Source of the DNA: Prochlorococcus marinus str. MIT 9515
Lineage (GTDB): Bacteria > Cyanobacteriota > Cyanobacteriia > PCC-6307 > Cyanobiaceae
DNA: 64,000 nt
Assembly: GCF_000015665.1 (NCBI RefSeq)
Contig: NC_008817.1
Span: 930,001 to 994,000, forward strand
Reading direction: 5' to 3'
A program made the translations under genes and the position numbers. How positions within the stretch are numbered: position 1 is the first letter of the stretch; each line of letters begins with the position of its first letter. The notes beneath the pieces are model-generated. The model did no database searches. It worked only from the letters and a program-made list of their open reading frames with translations, and was not told the origin of the DNA. This document shows positions 35,974 to 44,606 of the stretch, piece by piece.

Positions 35974-36219
35974 TTAATGTGCAGCATTTTTTCCTAATCC
36001 AGCTATGAATGGAAAAGTTTGTTCATCCCCAAAGATATCTTTATTAGAAGCTTCAGGGAGATCAGCCTTATCATTAATATCATTTTTAGCATCATCATAT
36101 TTTAATTCATTAGATATATCATTATTTAATTCACTATTAATTTCATCGGACAAGCAGTCATTAACACTAAAAAAAATGGAGATAACAAAAATACATACAA
36201 ATGAAATGAAATTTTTCAT
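35974..36219 (-). CDS. Small secreted protein ending GLGKNAAH
   Basis: An 81-residue protein with a signal peptide (FISFVCIFVISIFFSVNDCLS) and an acidic, probably disordered middle. A short C-terminal motif, EQTFPFIAGLGKNAAH, looks conserved. The motif may be the functional part, for example a binding peptide. No named family. Confidence 0.6.
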   Translation of the reverse strand: MKNFISFVCIFVISIFFSVNDCLSDEINSELNNDISNELKYDDAKNDINDKADLPEASNKDIFGDEQTFPFIAGLGKNAAH

Positions 36220-36325
36220 AAAAAAAACTATTTAATAAATATTCTCTTACGAAAATAAATCTAAAAAAAAAGATTTACAAATATTAAAACAATTCTAAAT
36301 ATATTATTTTAAGGGTGAATTCAAA

Positions 36326-36532
36326 CTATTTATTTAATTTTCTTCTGTTATTAAATCTTACCAAGAAATAGATTCCAATAAGTAAAAGAATAGCCATTGA
36401 ATATTTAAAAAGGAACATATAAACGAAATAAACTAAGAGGGGAAAAAAACACGCTCTTTTAAAATTTATTTTTTGAGATGAGGTCATTTTTTTCCAATTT
36501 AAATATTCCTTCCACTGAAATATTTTCTTCAT
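36326..36532 (-). CDS. Small basic membrane protein
   Basis: Start placed at ATG 36532 because AGGAAG lies just upstream at good spacing; an earlier ATG at 36562 is possible. The 68-residue product has a basic N-terminal part with tryptophans (FQWKEYLNWKKM), two hydrophobic segments and a basic C-terminus. Function unknown. Confidence 0.55.
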   Translation of the reverse strand: MKKIFQWKEYLNWKKMTSSQKINFKRACFFPLLVYFVYMFLFKYSMAILLLIGIYFLVRFNNRRKLNK

Positions 36533-36684
36533 TTTTCTTCCTTTTCTATTACGATTAAACATAATCTTAAAATATGATTTATTTAATATTTTTATTTTAA
36601 TTAAGATGGAACAAATTCACTAACAATATTTAAATTTATTTGATTATAAATATACACATATACTTTTCTTAAATTTGAAAGTTA

Positions 36685-37098
36685 ATGAAAAAGATTTGGA
36701 AAATTAATAAGGTAGTCTTACCACAGCATTCAGATCATGCTGGGGTTATGTGGCATGGTACCTATTTTAATTGGCTTGAAGAAGGTCGGATTGATGCTCT
36801 TTCAAAAGCAGGTATAAATTATGTTGATTTAACCAATTATGGTTTTGAAATGCCATTAATAGAAACCTCAGTAAAATATATTAAGCCTTTGCTTCTTGGA
36901 GAAAAAATAACAATTGAGACCCAATTTAATATAAGCAAAAGTCCAAAAATAAAAATCTATTCAAAATTCGTTAACGAAAGTAAAAATGTTTTGACCAAAG
37001 CAGAGGTCACTTTGACGCTAATAAATAAAAATAATTTTTCTATTATTAGAAATAGGCCCGATTTTATTTCAAACGCTTTTCTAGAATTAAACGGCTAA
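36685..37098 (+). CDS. Hotdog-fold acyl-CoA thioesterase (4HBT)
   Basis: A 137-residue protein. QHSDHAGVMWHGTYFNWLEEGR is the 4-hydroxybenzoyl-CoA thioesterase motif with the active-site aspartate. In cyanobacteria related enzymes hydrolyse 1,4-dihydroxy-2-naphthoyl-CoA in phylloquinone synthesis, a likely role here because photosystem I needs phylloquinone, though a general acyl-CoA thioesterase is equally possible. Confidence 0.88.
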   Translation: MKKIWKINKVVLPQHSDHAGVMWHGTYFNWLEEGRIDALSKAGINYVDLTNYGFEMPLIETSVKYIKPLLLGEKITIETQFNISKSPKIKIYSKFVNESKNVLTKAEVTLTLINKNNFSIIRNRPDFISNAFLELNG

Positions 37099-37155
37099 TA
37101 CTATAATGTCTAACAGTTTTATTAATTATCTAAATTAATTAGATTATATTCGCCA

Positions 37156-37356
37156 ATGAAAGATATATTTCTAGTCTTGGATTCATATCAATATCAAATG
37201 GAATCAAGATATCAGGAAACATCATCTCTTACAAATCTTTTTACCGAAAACAAATTTATAGGGTGGTTGGGACTTTTTATTGTATTCTTCTCAATTTTTG
37301 CAATTATAATTTTTCAATTTCTTGAGTGGGAAAGTAATGACAAAAATAAGGAATAA
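37156..37356 (+). CDS. Small single-span membrane protein
   Basis: A 66-residue protein: a polar N-terminal half, then one helix (FIGWLGLFIVFFSIFAIIIFQFL), and an acidic end. It starts a run of small plus-strand genes to 38.5 kb. Function unknown. Confidence 0.6.
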   Translation: MKDIFLVLDSYQYQMESRYQETSSLTNLFTENKFIGWLGLFIVFFSIFAIIIFQFLEWESNDKNKE

Positions 37357-37395
37357 AAAAGACTTGACTTATAATATAAACAAACATGTTTTAAA

Positions 37396-37647
37396 ATGGC
37401 TATTTACCTAAAAATAACTAATTCAACTGAAGTTGTAAAAAAAAAGACCTCTAAATGGCTTACAGATATAACGCCCAAAAGAATAGATAGAAAATTAGTT
37501 GAGGATGAAGTTATTAAAGGTATTATAGAGCAATTAACATTAGAGGGTATCGAAGGTGAGATATCCGCTATCAGTGGTTTTGATGTTAAAAACTCTACCT
37601 TAATTACAAAAAATGATTTTGTAATTAGAAAAACAAAATCTTTTTAA
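37396..37647 (+). CDS. Conserved small protein, unknown
   Basis: An 83-residue soluble protein: KWLTDITPKRIDRKLVEDEVIKG and a GIEGEISAISGFDV strand region. Mixed helix/strand; no recognised motif. It lies between two membrane protein genes on the same strand. Confidence 0.65.
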   Translation: MAIYLKITNSTEVVKKKTSKWLTDITPKRIDRKLVEDEVIKGIIEQLTLEGIEGEISAISGFDVKNSTLITKNDFVIRKTKSF

Positions 37648-37670
37648 TCTAAAACTTAATATAAAAATTA

Positions 37671-37892
37671 ATGAATAATAATATTATTATTTTAGTTTCT
37701 TTAATTACAATATTTTTGGGAGCTATTTTCAGAAATTTTTTATTAAAAAAAAGAAAATATAAATTAAATAATGCCTTAAGTGCAAATTACTTTTTAGAAA
37801 CGTTAAATAAACTAATTGAAGAAAATAAATACAATCTGTTAGAAGAACGAATCAGATTAAAAGATGTAGATGCTTATGAAACGAGAAATTAA
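37671..37892 (+). CDS. Small membrane-anchored protein
   Basis: A 73-residue protein with one N-terminal span (IIILVSLITIFLGAIF) and a basic, helical C-terminal part. Its last 17 bases overlap the apparent start (ATG 37876) of the nuclease gene, so the two are probably translationally linked. Function unknown. Confidence 0.6.
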   Translation: MNNNIIILVSLITIFLGAIFRNFLLKKRKYKLNNALSANYFLETLNKLIEENKYNLLEERIRLKDVDAYETRN

Positions 37893-38542
37893 AAAAGTGG
37901 TTTGTTAATCCTCCTCTGGATGAAAATTCAATAAAAATAATTTTTAATAATGGTTCAAAAAGATTTAAAGAGGGTATACCTTATTTTTCGGAAAAAGTTA
38001 TTTTAAAAAATTTTTCAGGTCAAGAATCATTTTTTGAAAAATGGAAATCTTATCGAAAGATTAATCCCATTATAAATGATGAAATAATTGGAGCTAACAG
38101 AAATTTGGAAAAAGAGGACTGGTTTATATTTATAGCTAGTCAAATAGAAAAGACTTGTTTAAATGCAATTGAAAATAACACCTCAATTAACAAAAATCAA
38201 AACTATAAAAAAGGAATCTTTTTTGAAAATCATTGTATAAAAATACTCAAAGAAAATGGTTGGAAAGTTAAAGAAACTCCTAATACAGGGGACCAAGGTG
38301 TAGATATAATAGCCTCAATTGATAATTATAGAATCTGTATTCAATGTAAGAATCATAAAAAACCTATAGGTAATTCCGCTATTCAAGAAATATCAGCAGG
38401 AAAAACTTATTGGAAAGGAACTCATGCGGTTTTAGTTTCAAAATCTGGTTTTACTAAATCTGCACAAAAGCTTGCTCGAGCTAACAAAGTCAAATTAATA
38501 AATGAATTTGAATTAAAAGAGTTAGGAAATTTTTTAATTTAG
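37876..38542 (+). pseudogene. Mrr-type restriction endonuclease-like gene with an apparent frameshift
   Basis: The C-terminal half carries the Mrr-type nuclease core: GIFFENHCIKIL, then NTGDQGVDIIAS with the active aspartate, then RICIQCKNH with the QxK. The nuclease frame runs open from 37882 but has no usable start before TTG 38105. In another frame ATG 37876 gives MKREIKK, and removing one A from the A6 run (37891-37896) joins the two into a continuous protein of about 220 residues. It may be a true indel, slippage or a sequence error; the domain after 38105 is intact. Confidence 0.7.
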
Positions 38543-38952
38543 TTAATTAACATAATCTTTGTTAAACCTTCTTTATATAAAACTATTGTCGTAAAAAGTC
38601 CAGAAGCCCACAATAATCCCCTAGCAATAGGAACATTAAAAACATAAGCCCCTATATAAAATAAACGTAAAAGAGGGTGTATCCAAGCTGCTATTAATGA
38701 GATATTTGAATTAGGTAAAGTAATTAAACACAGTATGCAAGCTGGAGCATGAATAGAAATACTTTCCCAACAATTCTGATGACACCATACAGCTCTTTTC
38801 CCAAAGTCTGGCAGTTCATCAAATAATGCTCTTGGCGCAGACATATTCTCCATTGAATAACCCGCCTTAACTCTTCCGATTGTTAAAGGAATTGTTGATA
38901 ATAAAACTACCAAAACAGATAGACAAAGGCTCCAAGCAAAAACTATTGGCAT
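38539..38952 (-). CDS. MAPEG family membrane protein
   Basis: A 137-residue protein with four spans. GRVKAGYSMENMSAPRALFDELPDFGKRA followed by HQNCWESI matches the MAPEG superfamily (membrane enzymes in eicosanoid and glutathione metabolism) as found in bacteria. Catalysis in bacterial members is mostly undefined. It converges with the nuclease gene, with a four-base overlap. Confidence 0.8.
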   Translation of the reverse strand: MPIVFAWSLCLSVLVVLLSTIPLTIGRVKAGYSMENMSAPRALFDELPDFGKRAVWCHQNCWESISIHAPACILCLITLPNSNISLIAAWIHPLLRLFYIGAYVFNVPIARGLLWASGLFTTIVLYKEGLTKIMLIN

Positions 38953-39080
38953 ATAAATTAAATGTTTATCTTAGCTTAGTAATTACTTCTGATTATCGCG
39001 GAATAAAATTTAATATATAATTTTAAGAATTTTAAATAATAATTTGTATTCATAAGCTATATTTAAAAAAAAATTTTGTA

Positions 39081-39206
39081 ATGGACATTTCAAAAATATT
39101 ATTAATACTTCTTGGAAGTATTATAATTTATTTATCTTTTTTATTTTTGGGATTTAATTTAAGAAATAAAAATATAAAAGCACAAGGTATATCTAAAGAA
39201 GAGTAA
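39081..39206 (+). CDS. 41-residue single-span membrane protein
   Basis: Starts at ATG 39081: MDISKILLILLGSIIIYLSF, continuing in one helix, with a polar C-terminal tail ending GISKEE. Simple anchor-plus-tail micro-protein; no family recognised. Confidence 0.5.
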   Translation: MDISKILLILLGSIIIYLSFLFLGFNLRNKNIKAQGISKEE

Positions 39207-39356
39207 TAATTCTTTTATTTACAAAAATATTAAATTAAAATTCTTTGAAAAATTTATTTATTTTTTTTTATTATATTTTGTGGAAATATATAAATCTACA
39301 AATAAGATAAAACTAAGACATTTTTAAAAATCAATTCTGTTTTAGATTCGAAAATA

Positions 39357-39662
39357 ATGAAAAAGATCTATAAATTTATAAAAAGTTTTTTATTTATAAC
39401 TTGTTGGCTAATAATCTCATCTTTTTTACAAAGATATTGGAATACATTTCATTGGGAATATATATATCTTAATTTAAGAAATGTCTTTGATCATGAATTT
39501 TGGTTCTTTTTAGAAAAACACTTATTTGGTCTTGATCTGGGTTATTGGATAGAGGAATTATTAAAATTCATTACATATGAGATACCTAAAGAGACATTTA
39601 AATATCTACCAATATTCATTTTTTTAAAGAATATTTGGATTAAAGGACAAAAAAAGAGTTAA
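39357..39662 (+). CDS. Small aromatic-rich membrane-associated protein
   Basis: A 101-residue protein with an N-terminal hydrophobic segment (FLFITCWLIISSF) and many tryptophan, phenylalanine and tyrosine residues after it (RYWNTFHWEYIYL). No motif known. Composition is like its neighbours. Confidence 0.55.
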   Translation: MKKIYKFIKSFLFITCWLIISSFLQRYWNTFHWEYIYLNLRNVFDHEFWFFLEKHLFGLDLGYWIEELLKFITYEIPKETFKYLPIFIFLKNIWIKGQKKS

Positions 39663-40267
39663 AGAGACTTATAAATTTCTGAAATTATTGAAAAATCTTG
39701 TCTTTAATTTCTCTAAGCATGAATAAAGCTCCTTTATCCCACTACAAATCCTAAGATCATCATTTAAAAAAGTTATTACCAAACAACCCTTTTGTCCTTT
39801 TTATCTTAGTAATAAATCTTAACTTTCCTTTTCCAAAATTTGGTCAATTATTCAGACATGCGGAAACACAACTCCAATTTTCCTTTCATTAGAAGATTTA
39901 AATTTCGCTACAATTTTAGTGCTGGAGATATCTTTTAATACTTTAGGTCTGAGTAGATTTAAACCATTAAGATTAAATTGTTCAAGAATTTGAAGAGTAT
40001 CAATAGGGTGGATATTTTATAAATGGACATTTCAAACTACTCCATCTAAGTTCCCATAATCCTTTTAACCTTTAGATATCATTTTTGAGAGTAAAATTTG
40101 ATTCGCATTCTAGTTTTTCGGAAGCTTTTTAATCTTTTTTGTGCTCTACCTTTAGTTTTTTGATTATAAGAGATATTTTTCTGATTAAATTTAAATAAAT
40201 CGATAAAAAAGCTTGAGCAAAAATACCCACGTCAATGTGCTATATTCTACTCAAATGTTTTGATTCC
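39663..40267. other. Long intergenic region without a supported gene
   Basis: About 600 bases with stops in all frames and no frame of convincing coding character. A GGAAACA at about 39861 resembles the Yfr2 loop motif but lacks the paired stem and terminator, so it was not called. Confidence 0.4.
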
Positions 40268-40552
40268 ATGACAAAGAGTTACTGGCTTAAGAAAATATCC
40301 ATACCAAATGCGGATCTATTTCTCGAATACATAAGGACAGTTTTACCCTGGATAAGATCAGTAGGTGGCGTTGTTATAAAAAAAGACATAGTACAAAATT
40401 CTAATTCACACAATTGGGACGGGGGCCAACTAGGCATAGTAATAGAGTTTGAATCAAAGATAGCTGCAAAAAAAGCATTTTATTCAGATGTATTTCAAGA
40501 CTATCTGAGATCTAGAGATTTAATGGAACTAGTAACAATAAGTACTCTTTGA
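40268..40552 (+). CDS. DUF1330-like small protein
   Basis: Start taken at ATG 40268 (94 residues; an in-frame ATG at 40235 adds 11). MTKSYWLKKISIPNADLFLEYI and the later GIVIEFESKIAAKKAFYSDVFQDY follow the DUF1330 dimeric ferredoxin-like pattern (xYWxxxxxVxDxxxxxxY, IEFxSxxxAxxWYxSxxYQ), although several key positions differ. Function unknown. Confidence 0.65.
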   Translation: MTKSYWLKKISIPNADLFLEYIRTVLPWIRSVGGVVIKKDIVQNSNSHNWDGGQLGIVIEFESKIAAKKAFYSDVFQDYLRSRDLMELVTISTL

Positions 40553-40830
40553 GATAAAAAAGAGAAAAAAAAGACCACACTTGAAATAATTACTTACGAT
40601 AACAAATAGACTATATTCACAATTTTTATAAAATTTTAAAAATACTAAAAATTATTAGGATTATTAAAAAAACTACTTTAATCAATAAGAAATATACTTA
40701 ATGAAAGTCTCCATTCGAGAGGAATTTAAGGAAACTATAAACCACTATTAAAAATATAATGTCATTAATTTTCCAAATGTCTAAGATTGCAATTTACAGC
40801 TCTAAGGAAGAGGATTACAAAATGTTTTAA

Positions 40831-41001
40831 TTAGAGCGTTTTAAAATAATAGAATCCACCTATTAGGAAAGGTAATAAAATGCCAATGAATAAGAGAAAT
40901 GATTTTTTAGATTCTCCCTCTGTTATTAGATTAATTTCCGGCTCAATTGCAAACCCATTTTGTCTACCGCCGCTTTCTGTTGTATAACCTTTTTTATTCA
41001 T
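40831..41001 (-). CDS. psb34: Psb34-like protein (Ssl1498 family)
   Basis: A 56-residue protein starting at ATG 41001. The N-terminal GYTTESGGRQNGFAIEPEI matches the conserved arm of Psb34/Ssl1498 (pattern YTTE-GG--N-FA-EP), followed by one C-terminal helix (FLLFIGILLPFLIGGFYYF). In other cyanobacteria Psb34 binds CP47-containing photosystem II assembly intermediates and affects Hlip binding. Naming rests on the N-terminal motif and topology. Confidence 0.7.
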   Translation of the reverse strand: MNKKGYTTESGGRQNGFAIEPEINLITEGESKKSFLLFIGILLPFLIGGFYYFKTL

Positions 41002-41320
41002 AATTTAAAAATTTCATATGATTATCGCATGAATTTTTTTTTGTTAAAATAAATTTTACATTTAGAGAAATATGTATCCTTTTAAAAGATTATGCTAAAA
41101 CTAATATTCATTCAGGTTTTAAACAATAATTACTTTTTTGAGTAAGATAAAAAATCCTACAGTTGAGAATGATGTTTAGGAATTAAATAGCTGAATTTTT
41201 AAATTGCCAAATCATAAAAAAGCTAATAATAATTAAGTATAAAATCTTTAAATTTAATTACCTTTCAGAGATCAAATCAAACAACTTCCCATCTTATGTT
41301 TACCTAAATGTCTAAATGGT
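41002..41320. other. Intergenic region, nothing clear
   Basis: AT-rich DNA between two minus-strand genes. It should contain the psb34-like promoter near 41002-41060. No hairpin or frame is supported. Confidence 0.35.
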
Positions 41321-41632
41321 TTAATTTTTTCTTCCAAAAAATCCTTTTTTCTTAGGTTTTAAATCCTCTTTTATTGGTTCTATTTTCTTACCAAATAATC
41401 CTTTTTTCTTGGGTTTTAAATCCTCTTTTATTGGTTCTATTTTCTTACCAAATAATCCTTTTTTCTTAGGTTTTATCTTTTTATTTCTTAATTCATTTGC
41501 TTTTTCTCTTGGAGATTTTATCTGCGTATTGGTTGTTTTCTTATCATCTGATATGAGCTGATAAACAAAAAATCCAAAAACGGCAAAAAAACCAACGGCT
41601 TGGACTATCGCGGTGCCTATATTATCAAACAT
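41321..41632 (-). CDS. Single-span protein with lysine-rich LFGKK repeats
   Basis: A 103-residue protein. The N-terminal span (IVQAVGFFAVFGFFVYQLI) is followed by a polar linker and then two full plus one partial copies of a 19-residue unit, KPKKKGLFGKKIEPIKEDL. Each unit joins a basic KKKG(L/F)FGKK motif to an acidic part. The tail is cytoplasmic or stromal-facing by charge and may bind nucleic acid or membrane. Function unknown. Confidence 0.65.
   Translation of the reverse strand: MFDNIGTAIVQAVGFFAVFGFFVYQLISDDKKTTNTQIKSPREKANELRNKKIKPKKKGLFGKKIEPIKEDLKPKKKGLFGKKIEPIKEDLKPKKKGFFGRKN
41342..41480 (-). repeat. 57-bp tandem repeats inside coding sequence
   Basis: Two nearly identical 57-base copies (about 41342-41398 and 41399-41455) plus a partial third. 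They encode the 19-residue LFGKK unit. The length is a multiple of three, so copy changes stay in frame. Confidence 0.85.
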
Positions 41633-41753
41633 TTGTGATTCTAAGTTTTAAATTTTATTTTCTAATTATGGAAAAATATTTTTGTAAATGCGAAATAAAA
41701 GATTACAAACATATAAATTAAAAATTAAGATATTAAGACTTTTTTTAATATGG

Positions 41754-41933
41754 CTATTTATAGTAGTTAACCAAATCGATTATTAAAATTATCAAAAGAG
41801 ATATTCCCAAAATATAAGGAAAATATGGATATTTATTCAATAGTTGGTTATATTTGTTTTTCGAATCATTTTTTGCTACTTTTTTTTCTCTAGGTGGCAA
41901 ACCTAGTTCTTCTCTCCTTTTAGCTTCTCCCAT
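41754..41933 (-). CDS. Small membrane protein with MGEAKRREELGLPPR motif
   Basis: Start placed at ATG 41933, giving 59 residues, because MGEAKRREELGLPPREKK is a recurring N-terminal motif of small bacterial proteins; a longer frame reaches 42023. One C-terminal span (FPYILGISLLIILIIDLV) follows a basic linker. Function unknown. Confidence 0.65.
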   Translation of the reverse strand: MGEAKRREELGLPPREKKVAKNDSKNKYNQLLNKYPYFPYILGISLLIILIIDLVNYYK

Positions 41934-42062
41934 TTTTAAATATCCACTTAAAAACAAATATAGTCCATAAATATGTTCGAATACAATACCTGAATAATTA
42001 ATGAATTTGAGTACAAAATTCACTATGAATTCAGTTAATATAGGTATGTAGATAAAAACAAA

Positions 42063-42170
42063 ATGATAGAAATAGTTTGGTCGGTAAATATTATGGTTGC
42101 AATTTTAATTGGTGGAGTTGGCTGGATATTATATTATATATTTACTTACGATCAGAAATATACTTCTTAA
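42063..42170 (+). CDS. Possible 35-residue membrane protein
   Basis: Starts at ATG 42063: MIEIVWSVNIMVAILIGGVG, then WILYYIFTYDQKYTS. One span and a short polar end. It ends seven bases before the Nif11-like gene, consistent with one transcript. Too short for a firm call. Confidence 0.4.
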   Translation: MIEIVWSVNIMVAILIGGVGWILYYIFTYDQKYTS

Positions 42171-42177
42171 GATCAAA

Positions 42178-42360
42178 ATGGCTGAAAGCGATTTAATAAA
42201 TTTCCTAAAAAAAATTGAACAATTAAATAAAATATCTGAATTAATAAAAAAAGATCCTTTTAAAAAGAAAGAATTGTCAGACTGTAGTAATCATGAAGAA
42301 GTAATAAACTTAACATCTAAATGGGGTTTCGAAATTGGAAAAAGATGGGGTGAATATTGA
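42178..42360 (+). CDS. Nif11-like domain peptide
   Basis: Start at ATG 42178, giving 60 residues (the frame extends upstream to 42109 without a good start). LINFLKKIEQLNKISELIKK and EEVINLTSKWGFEIGKRWGE follow the Nif11 pattern (FLxKxxxDxxL...A-xxGF-F). Nif11 domains serve as leader regions of lanthipeptide precursors such as prochlorosins. Here there is no Gly-Gly cleavage site or core after the domain, and no LanM nearby, so it is a stand-alone Nif11 protein. Confidence 0.65.
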   Translation: MAESDLINFLKKIEQLNKISELIKKDPFKKKELSDCSNHEEVINLTSKWGFEIGKRWGEY

Positions 42361-42438
42361 GCGTAATTTTATTACTAGTATTACTAGATCCACTATTGAA
42401 AGATAATTATTAATAGAATCAAAAAAAAATATTTAATT

Positions 42439-43191
42439 ATGCAAGATACAGATGAAGTAAAAAAGAAGATATACCAAATAGCCGCAATCACAGATAGAGG
42501 TCAAAGATTAAATAAACTTATATCCCCCATATATCAGGAAAAATTAGAAGAGATGGAAGCTTTGATAAAAATTCTTGAATGTTTAAATTTTGAAATATCA
42601 GAAGAAAAATTATCTGGTGAGTGGGAACTAATTTATTCAACAGTGGAATTATTTAGGAGTTCTCCATTTTTCTTGGCTATTGAAAAAGCACTTAATGACG
42701 AATTCAAAAGTAATCTCTTTTTTAAACTTCATCAGTTGCAAGTTGGATCATTTGGTTTATCTACTATTGGAAGAATTGCCCAAAATATTGATTTTAATAA
42801 AAAAGAATTCATATCTACATTCGACACAATAATTTTTGGCCTTTCTACAATCCCTATCCTTGGTTGGTTTAAGCTTCTTCCAACATTTGGTGGAAGAGTA
42901 ATTACCCTTGCTGATGATTTAAATTTAAAAGATAATTCACTTCAAATGAATTTGCAAAAGACTAAAGTCTCAAAAGTCGAGGGACTAAATAAAATTCCAA
43001 TATTTAGTACACTTCTCATGGATAGATGGTATCCAGTAAAAGGAGTTTGGGATAAATTGCCCTGGAATAAAGAATCTCCGTCTTGCGAAGTTTCAATAAT
43101 ATATTTAGATGAAGAAATGAGGATTATGAAAGATATTTATGGATCGATTTTTATTTACGTTAGACCAACAATATCATTGTTAAAATCCTAA
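42439..43191 (+). CDS. PAP/fibrillin (plastoglobulin-like) protein
   Basis: A 250-residue protein. LSGEWELIYSTVELFRSSPFF (about residues 55-75) is the start of the lipid-binding fibrillin domain and matches the usual L-G-W-L-Y-T pattern. A C-terminal EVSIIYLDEEMRIMKD with a basic-hydrophobic end fits the lipocalin-like barrel. In plants and cyanobacteria this family stabilises thylakoid lipid and quinone pools under light stress. Confidence 0.88.
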   Translation: MQDTDEVKKKIYQIAAITDRGQRLNKLISPIYQEKLEEMEALIKILECLNFEISEEKLSGEWELIYSTVELFRSSPFFLAIEKALNDEFKSNLFFKLHQLQVGSFGLSTIGRIAQNIDFNKKEFISTFDTIIFGLSTIPILGWFKLLPTFGGRVITLADDLNLKDNSLQMNLQKTKVSKVEGLNKIPIFSTLLMDRWYPVKGVWDKLPWNKESPSCEVSIIYLDEEMRIMKDIYGSIFIYVRPTISLLKS

Positions 43192-43667
43192 ATAATAGTA
43201 TTTATCAATTTAATAATTAACTTTAGACTTTTCAACTCTTGGCAAAGTTATTTGTATATAAAAGTGGTAGAACTATATTTTATTTAAAAACTAAATATTT
43301 GATAATTAAAGCCTTTTACCTTAATGGTAAAAAAATCTACTCCTCAAACAATTATCTTTTACCAAAACTCTAAAGGTTACTGAGTAAGGATAATCAGCTT
43401 TCCTAGTAAAGATTTCACTACAAATTTTTTTGTATTTTCAGCATTGAAAGAATAATATGAATTTAAATATTTTGTTGAAAATATGTTTGTACCACTTAAA
43501 TTTATAAAAACTAAAAATCTTTGCTTTGGTAAGGGTTGATTCTATGTTTTGGAGCAAATTCATTACAAATACTCTAGAAAACTATTAAATTTGAGTAATT
43601 TTACTTAACAGGACTATCGCAAGATCTCAATAAATAAGTTATGTTCATAATAAACATCTATAGTGTC
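43192..43667. other. Intergenic region without a supported gene
   Basis: About 475 bases downstream of the fibrillin gene. The longest plausible frame is a 19-codon stretch from ATG 43324; nothing is convincing. No terminator-grade hairpin with a T tract was found. Confidence 0.4.
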
Positions 43668-43982
43668 ATGCTTAAAAATAAAGAAAAGAATTCTGTGGTA
43701 AGAGGAATTTTTTTGATTGGAGGTTGGGGTCTAGGTTTAGATAGATTCTACGAAGGAGATAAAAAAGGTGGGGTCTTGTCTATACTTGGGTGGAGTATCA
43801 CATTTTTTAGTTTTTTATTTCTAAAATGTTCTGGATATGAAACTGTTGAAGGCGTAAAAAATTATTCAGATTATTCACCCAATCCTTTAATTGTTCTGCC
43901 TTTAATTGCAGGCGCATATGGACTTTTTCTCATAATTAAAAAATCTTTTAGGTTAGCTAAACAGTTTGAGAATGCTGAATAA
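43668..43982 (+). CDS. TM2 domain-like membrane protein
   Basis: Start placed at ATG 43668 (104 residues; the frame also has ATG 43641). GIFLIGGWGLGLDRFYEGDKKGGVLSILGW is a TM2 domain: two spans joined by a short loop with the G-DRFY-G motif. A longer second loop and a third hydrophobic segment follow. TM2 proteins are of unknown biochemical function. Confidence 0.78.
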   Translation: MLKNKEKNSVVRGIFLIGGWGLGLDRFYEGDKKGGVLSILGWSITFFSFLFLKCSGYETVEGVKNYSDYSPNPLIVLPLIAGAYGLFLIIKKSFRLAKQFENAE

Positions 43983-43997
43983 TTGATTAAGACAGTT

Positions 43998-44159
43998 TCA
44001 AGATAATAATCCAGTTCCTTTCAAATAAAATTTAAATAATATAATAACTAGTAAATTAACGATAGCTAGTGCCACTAATCCATTCCTATTTCTAACATCA
44101 AGTTTCTTAATTAAATTAGAAAGATAAACTACTGGGTTCTCTGGTTCTTTGTTATTCAA
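43998..44159 (-). CDS. 53-residue tail-anchored protein
   Basis: Starts at TTG 44159: MNNKEPENPVVYLSNLIKKL, then DVRNRNGLVALAIVNLLVII, one span near the C-terminus. Looks like other small anchored proteins in this region. Convergent with the TM2 gene. Confidence 0.5.
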   Translation of the reverse strand: MNNKEPENPVVYLSNLIKKLDVRNRNGLVALAIVNLLVIILFKFYLKGTGLLS

Positions 44160-44252
44160 TATTAAAAAATAAATTTTGAGATTAAATTATCATGGATTTT
44201 TTTTAAGTCCTAACAATGTGAAGAACAGATTATTAAAAAGACATAATTAGTT

Positions 44253-44606
44253 TTACATTATTCCTGCTTTCCTTAAGAAAGCTTTACCTAGGTTTCCAAT
44301 AACAAAAAAGAGAGACAAATTAATTAAAAGAATTATTAATAATGCCAACATCTTATAATTAGGATTTGATGAAATTCCATCAAACCCATCATTTAGAAAT
44401 CTTTTAAAAAGTGAATTTTTCTTGGCTTCTACTTTTCCTCCTTTCAAATTAGAATTTACTTTTACTTCTTTGCTTTCTTGATTACTTGCTGTTTCAAGGA
44501 ATTCAGTAAATGCCTTAACATTTTCTTCTTTATTACTCTCTTTCTTTATATCTGGAGATGATTCAGAGGAATTATTATCTTCAGGGAGTTGCTTTGAGTC
44601 TTCCAA
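44253..44606 (-). CDS. Acidic tail-anchored protein
   Basis: A 117-residue protein. The first 75 residues are polar, rich in E, S, N and K, and probably disordered; one span (MLALLIILLINLSLFFVIGNL) lies at the C-terminus, followed by LRKAGIM. No family recognised. Tail-anchored topology is likely. Confidence 0.6.
   Translation of the reverse strand: MEDSKQLPEDNNSSESSPDIKKESNKEENVKAFTEFLETASNQESKEVKVNSNLKGGKVEAKKNSLFKRFLNDGFDGISSNPNYKMLALLIILLINLSLFFVIGNLGKAFLRKAGIM

Noticed and set aside
39840-39900. GGAAACA motif as another Yfr2-type RNA
   Set aside because: Only one motif copy, no closing stem and no terminator next to it.
42178-42360. Lanthipeptide (prochlorosin) precursor
   Set aside because: No Gly-Gly leader end, no Ser/Thr/Cys core peptide and no modification enzyme gene within the window.
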